This document shows positions 37,132 to 46,166 of a DNA stretch of 64,000 nt, one piece after another. A program made the position numbers and the translations under genes. Under the pieces are notes generated by a model, which worked only from the letters and a program-made list of their open reading frames with translations, had not been told where the DNA came from and ran no database searches. Position 1 is the stretch's first letter. Each line of letters starts with the position of its first letter. Origin of the DNA: an uncultured Roseobacter sp. (GTDB lineage Bacteria; Pseudomonadota; Alphaproteobacteria; Rhodobacterales; Rhodobacteraceae); assembly GCF_947495025.1 (NCBI RefSeq), contig NZ_CANLXG010000001.1, forward strand, positions 248,001 through 312,000, in the 5' to 3' direction.

Positions 37132-37698
37132 TCAGCGGCCGGGCGTGTTGCGGACAAAGTCATTGCCGCGTTCGGCGGTGGCAAAGAAACTCATGCCATC
37201 CACGCGCCAGCCTTCTTCGGTCCGGACGAAACTGTGTTCATAGGTGCCCCAGACCTCCCACAGTGCATTGCCGCCATTCTCGGTCAGTGCACCGCGCTCC
37301 ATCCTGTTCCAGGCATAGCCATGGCTGACCATTGTAGCGGTTCCCGCGTTTTCAAATGTGATCCGGTGATTGCCGCGCAGGTGGAAAGACGCCTTTTCGT
37401 CGGTAAGGTTCGCCGACCAGCCCTCAATCAGTGCATCTGCAGGGATCGTGGCCGGCGCACCTCCGACCAGAGAGGTGAAATCCACCTGGATTTCATCGAC
37501 GAAAAGGCTGCGGGCCAGCGCCCAGTCCTTTGCGTCAACGGCTGCGTCTATCGTGTCCGCAATGCGGATCATCTCGGCATGGTCGACAAGGTTTTCGACA
37601 GTAACCGGCGTACCGGCTGTTGTTTCAGCGACGCCCGGCAGGCTTGTCGCAATCGCAAGGACCGTGCCTGTGAGCGCTGTTTTGAACGTGGATACCAT
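37132..37698 (-). CDS. Secreted NTF2/SnoaL-like protein
   Basis: A 188-residue protein with signal peptide MVSTFKTALTGTVLAIATSLP-GVAE and a cone-shaped NTF2/SnoaL fold: MIRIADTIDAAVDAKDWALA, VDEIQVDFTSLVGG, and the paired strands HRITFENAGTATMVSHGYAW and GTYEHSFVRTEEGWRVDGM. Ribosome site GGAG. The family includes isomerases, dehydratases and plain ligand binders, so no reaction can be named. It probably forms an operon with the Tat-exported aldo/keto reductase, both acting outside the cytoplasm. Confidence 0.85.
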   Translation of the reverse strand: MVSTFKTALTGTVLAIATSLPGVAETTAGTPVTVENLVDHAEMIRIADTIDAAVDAKDWALARSLFVDEIQVDFTSLVGGAPATIPADALIEGWSANLTDEKASFHLRGNHRITFENAGTATMVSHGYAWNRMERGALTENGGNALWEVWGTYEHSFVRTEEGWRVDGMSFFATAERGNDFVRNTPGR

Positions 37699-37776
37699 GT
37701 TGTTTCTCCATCGGTATGTGTCTCGATGGCTTCAACATGGCAGTCGCGGGAGATAATTTAAAAGTCTGTATAAGTA

Positions 37777-38679
37777 TTATATCAATGCCTGATGGGTATT
37801 TATTTCCAGAACCGTATGCGTAAGTAACTGGGTCAGGCTGCCGGGCGATTTTCGTGTCAGAAACAGGAATTCGATCGGAACAGATAACCCTTCGACCTCG
37901 CGGAACTGAACGCCGCGCGGCGGCCGCTGCATGTTGGTTGAGTTTACAAAAGCGCATCCCACTCCGGCCGACACGAGGCTGAGCATTGTCGTTTCATCCA
38001 CGGCTTCCTGTACGATCTGTGCCTCAAACCCCAGACTTTTCAAAGCGCCGAACAGCTGATCGTGATAGGCCGGGGCCACGGACCTGGGAAACGCGACGAT
38101 GGGCAGACCGTCTATGTCTTCAAAGGTCAGCTTGCCGTCGGTGTCAAAGACCAGATCCGTCGACGCCGCCAGAACGACGTTATCGGTGCGCAGCGGGTGC
38201 ACGGCCAGCGCGTCGCTCACAAGGTTGTCCTGTCGGTAAACAAATGCCGCGTCGATCTCACCGGCAAGAAGCGCGTCAATCTGATCCACCGACCGCATCG
38301 GTCGGATATCCAGCCTGATACCGTCGTGCCTGCGCTTGAACCGGTTGAGGGTCAGCGGCAGATGACCTGCCCAGGAGGCGGCCTCTAGCAGGCCGATCCT
38401 CAGGGAACCTGTCTCTCCGTCCGAGATGCGACGTGCAGTTTCAGCAGCGTCTTCGGTGTCCTGCAGAATGGCGCGTGCCCGGTCGGCAAAGACGCGCCCT
38501 GCATCCGTCAGCACAACCCGGCGACCTTCGCGCAACAGGAGGTCAAAGCCCAGTTCCAGTTCAAGATCCCGGATCTGACGCGAGACAGCGGGTTGCGCAA
38601 TGTTGAGCCGTTCTGCAGCGCGACTGATACCACCATGCTCAGCGACGGCCACGAAATATCGCAGGTGACGGAGCTCCAT
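37777..38679 (-). CDS. LysR-family transcriptional regulator
   Basis: A 300-residue regulator. The start MELRHLRYFVAVAEHGGIS is standard; a strong GGAGGT ribosome site precedes it. The HTH is ISRAAERLNIAQPAVSRQIR, followed by the linker helix and effector domain (GSLRIGLLEAASWAGHLPLT). It resembles the BenM/CatR side of the family. It is read in the same direction as the NTF2-like and aldo/keto reductase genes 78 bp downstream, and divergently from an EamA exporter; either could be its target. Confidence 0.92.
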   Translation of the reverse strand: MELRHLRYFVAVAEHGGISRAAERLNIAQPAVSRQIRDLELELGFDLLLREGRRVVLTDAGRVFADRARAILQDTEDAAETARRISDGETGSLRIGLLEAASWAGHLPLTLNRFKRRHDGIRLDIRPMRSVDQIDALLAGEIDAAFVYRQDNLVSDALAVHPLRTDNVVLAASTDLVFDTDGKLTFEDIDGLPIVAFPRSVAPAYHDQLFGALKSLGFEAQIVQEAVDETTMLSLVSAGVGCAFVNSTNMQRPPRGVQFREVEGLSVPIEFLFLTRKSPGSLTQLLTHTVLEINTHQALI

Positions 38680-38717
38680 ACATACCTCCAGAGCATAAAT
38701 TTCAACACAACTTAGCA

Positions 38718-38736
38718 TTGGCAGGCATGAAGCCAA
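38718..38736. promoter_or_regulatory. Dyad between divergent lysR and EamA genes
   Basis: TTGGC and GCCAA arms separated by nine bases, containing one T-N11-A. It sits midway between the LysR start (38679) and the EamA start (38781), where a LysR-type operator is expected. Confidence 0.4.
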
Positions 38737-38780
38737 GTCTCTACCTCTGGTTCCATGACAAAGCATTCGGAGCAAGTGTG

Positions 38781-39734
38781 ATGCCAGAGCAGACAGAGGC
38801 GAGAATTGCAGGGACCTTATTCGGTGCGATCACAGTTCTCTGCTGGGCAGGGTTCAACGTCGCCGCCAAAGCTGGCGTCGACGCCGGAATGTCGCCTTCG
38901 GCCGTCAGCTTTCTGCGATATCTGACGCCGGGGTTTGTCGCTTTCCCGCTTTTGATCTGGTTGCGGCATCGCAACCGGGGCAAGGGCCTGCCAGGCCTCA
39001 GGCTGTGCATCCTTGCGGTCCTTGGCGGCCCGCTTTTTGGCCTGATTGCTGTTGCGGGTTACCAATACGCTCCGCTTTCTCACGGTTTGCTGTTCGCGCC
39101 CGTCGCTGTTTTTGTTTCCGGAGCGGTTTTCGGGGCTGTCCTTTTAAAGGAACGCATTTTCGTGTCCCGCGTCCTCGGGGCCTTTATCATGTTTGGCGGT
39201 CTTGCCGTGCTGGTAGGTTTTGAAACTCCTGACGCCCGGGGCACCTGGCTTGTGGGTACCGGCCTGTTCACAGCGGCGGGGATCATGTGGGGCGGATACA
39301 CCGTTTTACTGCGCCTGTGGCAGGTTCCCTTGCTTGAAGGCACAAGCGCCATTGCCGCCTTTGGCGCGGTCTTTGCTGCTCTTTTGCTTGGTCCGGCTGC
39401 GTGGCCATCACTTGCAGAGACGAGTACAGTGATGCTGCTGACCCAACTTGTCATGCAGGGCATTGTAGGCGGCATCCTGAGCGTCGTCGTGCTGGTTGCA
39501 GCGCTGCAACGGCTGACGGCGCAGACAGCTGCAGTGCTGCCCACGTTCACGCCGGCTGTTGCCATGATTATCGCATGGGTCGTTTTCGGGACGCGCCCTC
39601 ATTCTGTGGAATTTATCGGAGCTGCAGTTATCTTTCTGGGCTTCAGCATAACAACAGGCGGCACCTCTGTTCTGAACGCCATTCAGCGAAGGCGGTCTGC
39701 CGCTTCAGAGACGAACCCGGTTTTTCCGACTTAG
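38781..39734 (+). CDS. EamA-family (DMT) transporter
   Basis: A 317-residue inner-membrane protein with about ten predicted membrane helices and the two EamA repeats: the first from LFGAITVLCWAGFNVAAKAG, the second from VGTGLFTAAGIMWGGYTVLL. Typical end-of-repeat motifs LLKERIFVSRVLGAFIMFGG and IAWVVFGTRPHSVEFIGAAV (Arg/Glu loop) are present. Start at 38781 after GGAG; an upstream in-frame ATG at 38718 is less likely. Such proteins export or exchange metabolites; the substrate is unknown. Confidence 0.9.
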   Translation: MPEQTEARIAGTLFGAITVLCWAGFNVAAKAGVDAGMSPSAVSFLRYLTPGFVAFPLLIWLRHRNRGKGLPGLRLCILAVLGGPLFGLIAVAGYQYAPLSHGLLFAPVAVFVSGAVFGAVLLKERIFVSRVLGAFIMFGGLAVLVGFETPDARGTWLVGTGLFTAAGIMWGGYTVLLRLWQVPLLEGTSAIAAFGAVFAALLLGPAAWPSLAETSTVMLLTQLVMQGIVGGILSVVVLVAALQRLTAQTAAVLPTFTPAVAMIIAWVVFGTRPHSVEFIGAAVIFLGFSITTGGTSVLNAIQRRRSAASETNPVFPT

Positions 39735-39923
39735 GATATCGGCGTCTGCGAGCGGTTTTAATGGGAGGGCCAGAGCACCGGCCGGGACAGCAGATTGACC
39801 GGGTTTATGACCTGTTGCTCGTGGACATCCGGAGCTGTGACGTGATCCTTCCATTGGGGCCGAGCGATTTTCATCGCCCGGCCAACAATGTCGAAGACAG
39901 TGAACCGTGTCTGTATCGGCCGG

Positions 39924-40886
39924 TCAGAACGGGGCAAACCCGTCAGATGGCTCAGGTGGAACTGTCCATCGAACACGCGGATCAATCCTGGGGATTTCAG
40001 CGTCGGGATGCGGGATCCGGCCGTTTCTGCCGTAAAGCCACAACACGAAGTTCGTGCGTTGTCCTTGTATGATTGGCTCGGACGCATGGGGAACACTGCC
40101 GTGGTGGATCAGGGCTGTACCGGGTTCAAAATACAGCTTTTTGACCCGTCGTGTTGCCGGGTCAATAAAGCTCACAGCAGATCCGGAAAAGCTCTCGCCC
40201 GGCAAATTGAGGTTGATGTTCAGCGTGACCGACGACGCATCAGAATGCGGGCGCAGTGACGCGTCCTTTTCGGCCTGCCACTGAACAGAGAATCCGAAAG
40301 TCTGCGTATCACAGCCCATGATATCCGGGAACAGGAGGCGCGATACGGGCCGCATATAGGTGTTCATCAGGCCGCGGTAAAACGTCTGAAAGGCCGGCGC
40401 GCCAAGATACCCTTCCGAGCGTGGGTCAAGCATTGCACCGCCACGGTTCAGGGAGATGCCATAGGGCGGGCGCAGCGGGATGCCGGCGCTGGCGACTTTA
40501 TCCAGGTAGCTCCGCAGTACGCACAGGCGTTCGGGATCAAAGAACCGGGTTTTGTAGACACCCGGAAATACTTCTTCCCAAAGGTCCCTGACTGCGCCTT
40601 CGGTCGCGGGGTCTTTCCATGCCGCCTCTACTGCGGCGCGCAGACGGCTGTCATAGACAGACGCATCCAGATCAGTTGGATTTGCCTGCTCCCATTCTTT
40701 CCAGGCTGCCTCGAAAAGCCCCTGGTTCTCATGCCAGAACCGGCCGGCTTCCGGGGCTCTTTGCAGCATTGCGTCCCGTGTGGGGCGATCCAGTGCGCGT
40801 GCGCGCGCGAGTGCATCCTGTGTCATGGCGTCGTTCAACTTTCCTGTGTTCAAGCCTGTTGCTTTCAGGATCACAGGTAATGCCAT
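39924..40886 (-). CDS. 2-oxoglutarate/Fe(II)-dependent oxygenase
   Basis: A 320-residue protein whose C-terminal half has the double-stranded beta-helix of 2OG-Fe(II) oxygenases, close to prolyl-4-hydroxylase type. Iron ligands: His and Asp in RPHSDASSVTLN and the distal His in HHGSVPHASEP; the 2OG-binding Arg is in GQRTNFVLWLYG. The N-terminal half is alpha-helical and I do not recognise it. The start is unsure (ATG at 40886 or 40826; neither has a good ribosome site). It converges with the EamA gene. Substrate unknown. Confidence 0.85.
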   Translation of the reverse strand: MALPVILKATGLNTGKLNDAMTQDALARARALDRPTRDAMLQRAPEAGRFWHENQGLFEAAWKEWEQANPTDLDASVYDSRLRAAVEAAWKDPATEGAVRDLWEEVFPGVYKTRFFDPERLCVLRSYLDKVASAGIPLRPPYGISLNRGGAMLDPRSEGYLGAPAFQTFYRGLMNTYMRPVSRLLFPDIMGCDTQTFGFSVQWQAEKDASLRPHSDASSVTLNINLNLPGESFSGSAVSFIDPATRRVKKLYFEPGTALIHHGSVPHASEPIIQGQRTNFVLWLYGRNGRIPHPDAEIPRIDPRVRWTVPPEPSDGFAPF

Positions 40887-40953
40887 GCTAAAGATGTATA
40901 AACGGGCGATTATTTATAACAGAATTCGCTTTTTCTAAATAAATAAACCGCAC

Positions 40954-41862
40954 TCAGAGCTCTGACCATGCCGCCGTTTTGCCGATGTTCCGGATCAGAA
41001 AGTCCATGAACACGCGGACTTTTGCGGAAACTACGTTGCTTTTCGGGTAGATCAGCCACAGTGCAGGGTTTTCGGCGAGAGTATAGTCAGGCAACACCCG
41101 TACGAGTGACCCTTCCTTCAGTTCACGATGTACTGCCCACAACGAGTTTATCGAGATACCAGCGCCTTCCCGCGTTACCCGCGCCTGGGTCAGCCCGTCG
41201 TTTACGATCAGTCGCTGAGCCGCCTTGCGGGGGGCAAATGCCGCTTTGGTTCCATCAACCGACACCAGCTCCCGCGGCTCCGGATCCCTGAAGGCAACCA
41301 GACGATGCGCCAGCAGATCGTCTGGTGTGGTTGGTGTACCATATTTGTCCAGATATTCCGGTGCAGCGCAGAGAATGCGGTTGTCATCAGCCAGTTTGCG
41401 CGCCGTCAGGCTGCTGTCCTCGAGGACTGAGTTGCGCAGGGCCAGGTCATAGCTGCCCTCGATCAGATCAAACTGCGCATCCGATAAGTGAAGATCCAGC
41501 GTCAGGTCCGGACAGGTATCCATAAAGGCCGGCAGCAGCGGGGCGATATAGAGTTGAGCAAAAGTACTGGGCGCTGCAAAGCGCAGTGTGCCGCTCACCT
41601 CGGCCGTGCCTTTCCCAAAGGCGGCAAGGGCGGCTTCTTCCTGTGCGATCAGTTCGCGGGCGTAGGGCAGGAAGTCCTGTCCCTCCAGAGACACGGAGAC
41701 TTTTCGCGTGGACCGGTGCAGCAGCTCTGCCCCCAGCAGGTTTTCGAGTTTGGCCAGACGCGCACTTGCCACAGCCGGCGCCATCCCAAGAGTGCGACCC
41801 GCGGCGCTGATGTTCAGTGTTTCTGTCGCAAGGACAAAGAGGCGAAGGCTTTGAGTGTCCAT
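40954..41862 (-). CDS. LysR-family transcriptional regulator
   Basis: A 302-residue regulator starting MDTQSLRLFVLATETLNISA; the HTH is AAGRTLGMAPAVASARLAKL, in the CrgA/DsdC-like half of the family. The effector domain runs from about residue 90 (GTLRFAAPSTFAQLYIAPLL). It is divergent from a CmcJ-SDR-crotonase operon that starts 96 bp away; that gap carries two LysR-type dyads, which strongly suggests it controls this operon. Confidence 0.92.
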   Translation of the reverse strand: MDTQSLRLFVLATETLNISAAGRTLGMAPAVASARLAKLENLLGAELLHRSTRKVSVSLEGQDFLPYARELIAQEEAALAAFGKGTAEVSGTLRFAAPSTFAQLYIAPLLPAFMDTCPDLTLDLHLSDAQFDLIEGSYDLALRNSVLEDSSLTARKLADDNRILCAAPEYLDKYGTPTTPDDLLAHRLVAFRDPEPRELVSVDGTKAAFAPRKAAQRLIVNDGLTQARVTREGAGISINSLWAVHRELKEGSLVRVLPDYTLAENPALWLIYPKSNVVSAKVRVFMDFLIRNIGKTAAWSEL

Positions 41863-41884
41863 ATTATATGCATTTCCGGAATAC

Positions 41885-41897
41885 TGAATTAAATTCA
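41885..41897. promoter_or_regulatory. LysR-type operator (perfect T-N11-A dyad)
   Basis: TGAATTAAATTCA is a perfect 13-base palindrome with exactly the T-N11-A form of a LysR recognition site. It lies 22 bp upstream of the lysR start and about 60 bp before the first gene of the divergent operon. Expected to be the high-affinity site. Confidence 0.65.
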
Positions 41898-41913
41898 ATC
41901 CCATTTATATATC

Positions 41914-41932
41914 TGATCAGAAGTATAGATCA
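41914..41932. promoter_or_regulatory. Second LysR-type dyad
   Basis: TGATC and GATCA arms around nine bases, containing a T-N11-A. Its centre is 32 bp (three helical turns) from the centre of the perfect dyad to the left, the usual arrangement of recognition and activation sites, and it lies just in front of the ribosome site of the CmcJ-like gene. Confidence 0.5.
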
Positions 41933-41958
41933 AAGGCCAGAAAAGGAAGGAGACCGTG

Positions 41959-42741
41959 ATGACCCAGACCGCGACCGTGAATTATCACGTGCATAAACCC
42001 GGGCGTCAGGCTTTTGAGCTGGATGCAGGCGGGATAAAAGGCAACCTTATCGCGCCGGAACTGGCACCGACGGAGGTCCGGGTGCGGGATGTGCGCGCGC
42101 TGCCCGCAGATGTGTCGTTTCATGACGAGGCTGTCACTTTTGCGTTCGCCCCGACAAAAGCGTCTTTTTCTGATACCGGCAACGCCTGGCAGGCAGCATA
42201 TGACACAGAGCTTGCCGCTCTTCTGACCGACAGGCTCGACGCCCGGGAAGTGATCGTTTTTGATCACACCATTCGCGTTGATGATCCGGACGCCGTGCGC
42301 AAACCCGCCCGGAACGTACACAGCGACTACAGCCCTAAAGGTGCAGAGCAACGCCTGGTTGACATTCTGGGCGCAGAGAAGGCATCAGAATGGAGCGCTG
42401 GCCACTATACCTTTATTAACATCTGGCGTCCGGTGGAGGCACCGGTCAACTCTGCGCCTCTGGGTTTCATCCTGCCGTCGAGCGTTTCGGCTGAGGACTG
42501 GATCCTGCTTGATCTGATCTATCCCGACCGGAAAGGACAGATCCTGGGACTGGCGGCAAACCCGGGTCATCAGTGGATTTATATGTCCGGTATGACCCCG
42601 GACGAGGTTGCGATTTTCAATATTTTCGACAACCGGGGGCGGCCTTCGATCGGCCATTCCGCGCTGGACATGGTTGAGGACCCCGGCGTTACAACCGTCC
42701 GTAAAAGCATCGAAAGCCGCACGCTGGTGCGCTTTGCGTGA
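41959..42741 (+). CDS. CmcJ/NvfI-family oxidoreductase
   Basis: A 260-residue protein of the CmcJ/AsaB/NvfI family, relatives of iron/2-oxoglutarate oxygenases found in antibiotic and fungal metabolite pathways. Family marks: EVIVFDHTIRVDD, ARNVHSDYSPKGAEQRL (His and Asp, likely iron ligands), YTFINIWRPVEAPVNSAPLG, and FDNRGRPSIGHSALDM near the end (distal His). An adjacent GTG precedes the ATG; AAGGAAGGAG serves either. First gene of an operon with an SDR and a crotonase. Substrate unknown. Confidence 0.82.
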   Translation: MTQTATVNYHVHKPGRQAFELDAGGIKGNLIAPELAPTEVRVRDVRALPADVSFHDEAVTFAFAPTKASFSDTGNAWQAAYDTELAALLTDRLDAREVIVFDHTIRVDDPDAVRKPARNVHSDYSPKGAEQRLVDILGAEKASEWSAGHYTFINIWRPVEAPVNSAPLGFILPSSVSAEDWILLDLIYPDRKGQILGLAANPGHQWIYMSGMTPDEVAIFNIFDNRGRPSIGHSALDMVEDPGVTTVRKSIESRTLVRFA

Positions 42742-42784
42742 TACCAACCAGGTCGCAAAACACAGGCAAACGAAAAGAGACATT

Positions 42785-43573
42785 ATGACCAAGACAATCC
42801 TCATCACCGGATCAACAGACGGCATCGGCCTGCTGACGGCGCAGTACCTTGCAAAGGAAGGCCACAGGATCCTGCTTCACGGGCGCAGCGCAGCCAGACT
42901 GGAAACTGCCTTAACAAAGGTGAATGGTGACGTTGAAACTTATGCCGCTGATCTGTCGCGCATGGCAGATGTCCGGACCTTTGCCGACGAAGTGCGCAAA
43001 AAACACAGCCGCCTTGACGTGCTCATCAACAATGCCGGTGTGTTGAAAATTGCGGATACCAGAACCGAGGAGGGCCATGACGTGCGCTTTATGGTTAACA
43101 CCTTCGCGCCCTATGCGCTGACCCGTGCCCTGCTGCCGGTTATCCCGAAAGACGGGCGGATTGTGAACCTGTCCTCAGCGGCGCAGGCCCCCGTTGATCT
43201 GGCCGCAATGCGTGGCGAAAGGCAGCCTGGCCATAATGACGCCTATGCGCAAAGCAAACTCGCTATCACGATCTGGACCCGCGCACTGGCCAAGGAACTT
43301 GCCGACGGACCTGTGGTTGTTGCGGTTAACCCCGGGTCGTTGCTGGCCTCGAAGATGGTCAGGGAAGGCTATGGAATCGAGGGCAGTGATCTGTCTGTTG
43401 GTGCTGACATTCTGCGTGAGGCAGCGATCGGTGCTTCCTTTGCGGATGCCACTGGAAAGTATTTTGACAATGACAGCGGCCGGTTTGCAGAACCACACGC
43501 AGCAGCACGGGATGCAGCCCATTCTGCACAGGTGATGCAAGGTATTGAAGATGCACTGAAGTCCCTGAACTGA
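42785..43573 (+). CDS. SDR-family oxidoreductase
   Basis: A 262-residue short-chain dehydrogenase/reductase. Cofactor motif ITGSTDGIG at the N-terminus, NNAG at about residue 83, catalytic Ser in VNLSSAAQ, and YAQSK active-site pair. Basic residues after beta-2 (HGRSAARLE) favour NADP(H). It follows the CmcJ-like gene by 43 bp. Closest overall pattern is the WWOX/retinol-dehydrogenase-like group, but the substrate cannot be read. Confidence 0.92.
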   Translation: MTKTILITGSTDGIGLLTAQYLAKEGHRILLHGRSAARLETALTKVNGDVETYAADLSRMADVRTFADEVRKKHSRLDVLINNAGVLKIADTRTEEGHDVRFMVNTFAPYALTRALLPVIPKDGRIVNLSSAAQAPVDLAAMRGERQPGHNDAYAQSKLAITIWTRALAKELADGPVVVAVNPGSLLASKMVREGYGIEGSDLSVGADILREAAIGASFADATGKYFDNDSGRFAEPHAAARDAAHSAQVMQGIEDALKSLN

Positions 43574-43577
43574 CCCT

Positions 43578-43606
43578 GAAGAGGCCCGGACAGCGCCGGG
43601 CTCTTC
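43578..43606 (+). terminator. Strong stem-loop after the SDR gene
   Basis: GAAGAGGCCCGG and CCGGGCTCTTC pair over 11 bases with one bulged G and a six-base loop, starting four bases after the stop. There is no T tract, so it may reduce rather than end transcription into the crotonase gene. Confidence 0.45.
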
Positions 43607-43676
43607 GCCAATCCACCACATGAGACCCGAAGCCTCCGGCGATACCTGTCGTCCGGACACAAGAAAGGACTGTCCG

Positions 43677-44522
43677 ATGAAATATGAGAACTTCCAGACA
43701 TTTGACGTGAAGGTCGAAGATGCCATTGCAACTGTGACCTTCGATTTTGGTACGGTGAATGTCCAGGGCCAGGAGATGCTGGCCGATCTGAACAGCCTCG
43801 CGATGCGGCTGGAGCGGGATCGTGATACCAAAGTGGTTATCTTCCAGTCAGCCAACCCCGAAGTATGGGTGTGCCACTACGACACTGAACTGCTCAGGGA
43901 TTTGTCGACAGAGGCCGTGTCGCGCGACGAAGCACAACTGCTGGACCTGCAGACTGTCTGCGAACGCATCAGCAAAGTGCCTCAGGCGACGATTGCCAAA
44001 CTTGAGGGGTTTGCGCGGGGTGGTGGCCACGAACTGGCGCTTGCGCTCGACATGCGGTTTGCGGCACGCGGCAGGTTCAGATTCATGCAGATGGAAGTGG
44101 GCATGGGCATCCTGCCCTGTGGCGGTGGTGCATCCCGCATGGCGCGTCAGACAGGTCTGGGCCGCGCGCTGGAAATCATCCTGAGCGCCCGCGATTTTGA
44201 TGCCGATGAAGCCGAGGCCATGGGCACGATCAACAGGGCTCTGGATGCAGACGAGATCGACGGTTACGTCAACGCCCTGGCGCAGCGGATCGCGAAGTTC
44301 CCGGCAGAGTCGATCAATGCCTGCAAACAGATGGTCTATGAGTCGATTGACAAACCTATTGATGAGGCGCTGAAGGCAGAGGCCTTCTGGCTTTACCAGG
44401 CGACCAGCAAGACCCCCGCTGTCAAACGCTTCGCCCTAGCAGATGAGCAGGGTCTGGAGCATGACATGGAAAACCAGCGGAACTGGGAAACACTGGTGAT
44501 GGATGTTCAGGATATCAACTGA
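43677..44522 (+). CDS. Enoyl-CoA hydratase/isomerase (crotonase) family protein
   Basis: A 281-residue crotonase-fold protein. The start follows AAAGGA. The oxyanion hole is in AKLEGFARGGGHELALALDM, and the acidic catalytic region is MEVGMGILPCGGGASRMARQ. It probably acts on an acyl-CoA thioester as hydratase or isomerase. A non-typical N-terminal part (VWVCHYDTELLRDL in place of the usual AFSAGAD loop) means the substrate may be unusual and the first oxyanion residue should be checked. It is the last gene of the CmcJ-SDR-crotonase set. Confidence 0.88.
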   Translation: MKYENFQTFDVKVEDAIATVTFDFGTVNVQGQEMLADLNSLAMRLERDRDTKVVIFQSANPEVWVCHYDTELLRDLSTEAVSRDEAQLLDLQTVCERISKVPQATIAKLEGFARGGGHELALALDMRFAARGRFRFMQMEVGMGILPCGGGASRMARQTGLGRALEIILSARDFDADEAEAMGTINRALDADEIDGYVNALAQRIAKFPAESINACKQMVYESIDKPIDEALKAEAFWLYQATSKTPAVKRFALADEQGLEHDMENQRNWETLVMDVQDIN

Positions 44523-45193
44523 GGTTGAATGAAGGTGCAGCTACCGGGCCGTCAGGGCCGGGTGGCTGTCCCCGAGGTCGTACACGATCTGGCCGGCAGC
44601 GTGGTTTGGACCGCAGAAGCTTACCGCGTTGTCCGCATCGAGAGGGCAGGGCCCGTCGCCCACCAGAGCGTGACCTGAATGGTCAGGGGTTTTCATCAAA
44701 ATCTGACCCGGAACAAGTGCCCGGGCGAAACCTCAGCGGTTCACGTCAGAAGGAAGACGTGGACATGAAACGGGCGGGCGAAAAACCGGGCGCGTGCACG
44801 CAGAAAATAAAGGTTGCCGCCGGGGAAACGCTGCATGTACTGGCGTCCGTCTTTTAACCTTTGGTCAGGGTGAGCGATGACCGCTCTGACTGCGAGGCTG
44901 GGAGGTTGCGGTTGGGCTTTTGGCTGATGGGTCCGTCATCTGATCAGGACACCCCCATCTGGCCCGCATTTGTCCGGTATACTTTCGGATACAGAAAAAC
45001 ATACGTTTTACAACGGCTTAAAAATTATAGAGAAATTCATGTCGCAATAAAATTTCAAAATAAAAATACTTGACGAAATTTAATTACGCGCTCAGTTCAT
45101 TGCGGACGGCGCGGTACTGCACCCGTGGTGCATATCTCGCTGAGTAAGTTCGGGCGTTGTAGTGGCGCTGTCATCCAGAAGCGGCTCTTGGCT
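44523..45193. other. Long gene-poor stretch ending in an AT-rich patch
   Basis: About 670 bp. The left part is GC-rich with only short frames (a 49-codon one at 44529-44678 and a 30-codon one at 44765-44857, the latter after GAAGGAAG); I cannot support either as a gene. A GGTCAG...CTGACC stem with an inner TTTT/AAAA pairing lies at 44681-44708. Positions about 44970-45090 are strikingly AT-rich and include TTGACG at 45070, a possible -35 for the uspA gene. Confidence 0.5.
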
Positions 45194-46045
45194 ATGATTA
45201 AATCGATCCTTGTTCCAGTGCGTGGCGATGGCATGGTTGCGACCGTGCTCGCACATGCCGCTGAACTTGCCAAACAGCACGAGGCACAGGTCAACGTTGT
45301 CCATTGCCGCGCGCAGCCGAAGGATCTGATCCCGCAGGGCATTGCCCTGAACGACTTCGCCCGGAAAGTTATGACGGAACAGGCCAGCGAGCTTGCGAAC
45401 CGCCAGGAAGATCATCTGCGCGGCATCCTGCATCGCCTGGCCCGCGACTTTGGTCTCCAGGAGGATACTGACCAGAACGGCTCTGCAAACTGTAATTTTG
45501 TCGAGGAACAGGGCCGTATGGCCGACGTCGTCAAACATGCGGGGCGGCTGTCGGATATTATCGTTCTCCCGAAGCCTCAGAGAGAGAGAAATCTCGGACA
45601 AAGCTCTCTGAAAGCTGCTCTTTATGGTGCAGGGCGGCCCGTGCTCATCTGTCCGGGGCAGTTGCAGCCTGACGAAACCTTTGCGCAGCACGTGGCCGTT
45701 GGCTGGAACGGATCGCTTCCTGCTGCCCGCGCCGTTGCATCGTCTCTCGACGTGGTGCACGCGGCCAGGCGTGTCAGTATCCTTGCAGGCGGAAAGGTGC
45801 AGGTGCATGGACCTTCGGCAGAGGAACTTGTTGCCTACTACGCATTGCGCGGCATCACAGCTGAAGTCATGGCTTTTGAGGGGAAAGACCCCGCAACCGG
45901 ACTGCTCAGGACCTGCAACGAGATCGGGGCCAGTCTGCTGATCACCGGTGCCTACAGCCACAGCCACGAGACAGAAATGCTTTTTGGAGGCAACACAGAA
46001 CGCATCGTCGACAAGACAGAAATGCCCATCCTGATGGCGCATTGA
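45194..46045 (+). CDS. Universal stress protein, two UspA domains
   Basis: A 283-residue tandem UspA protein. The first domain starts MIKSILVPVRGDGMVATVLA; the second runs from about VAVGWNGSLPAARAVASSLD to the ATP-binding-like loop ITGAYSHSHETEMLFGGNTE. I start at the ATG at 45194, where family similarity begins. It precedes the tctCBA genes by 121 bp on the same strand and may be co-expressed; UspA genes often accompany TRAP and tripartite transporters, possibly as regulators of flux. Confidence 0.9.
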   Translation: MIKSILVPVRGDGMVATVLAHAAELAKQHEAQVNVVHCRAQPKDLIPQGIALNDFARKVMTEQASELANRQEDHLRGILHRLARDFGLQEDTDQNGSANCNFVEEQGRMADVVKHAGRLSDIIVLPKPQRERNLGQSSLKAALYGAGRPVLICPGQLQPDETFAQHVAVGWNGSLPAARAVASSLDVVHAARRVSILAGGKVQVHGPSAEELVAYYALRGITAEVMAFEGKDPATGLLRTCNEIGASLLITGAYSHSHETEMLFGGNTERIVDKTEMPILMAH

Positions 46046-46166
46046 ACCACCCCGGTTACGAAAGGTCGTCGCAAAGACATCGGGGACATCCCCGCCAGTT
46101 TCAGAGTTTGCGCGAATACGCAAAATCCACGTCCGGAAAGCGGACATATTCAGGGAGGAATACAGA

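Noticed and set aside
44525..44857. A 110-codon frame after the crotonase gene
   Set aside because: Arg/Gly/Pro-rich composition, no ribosome site, no family character.
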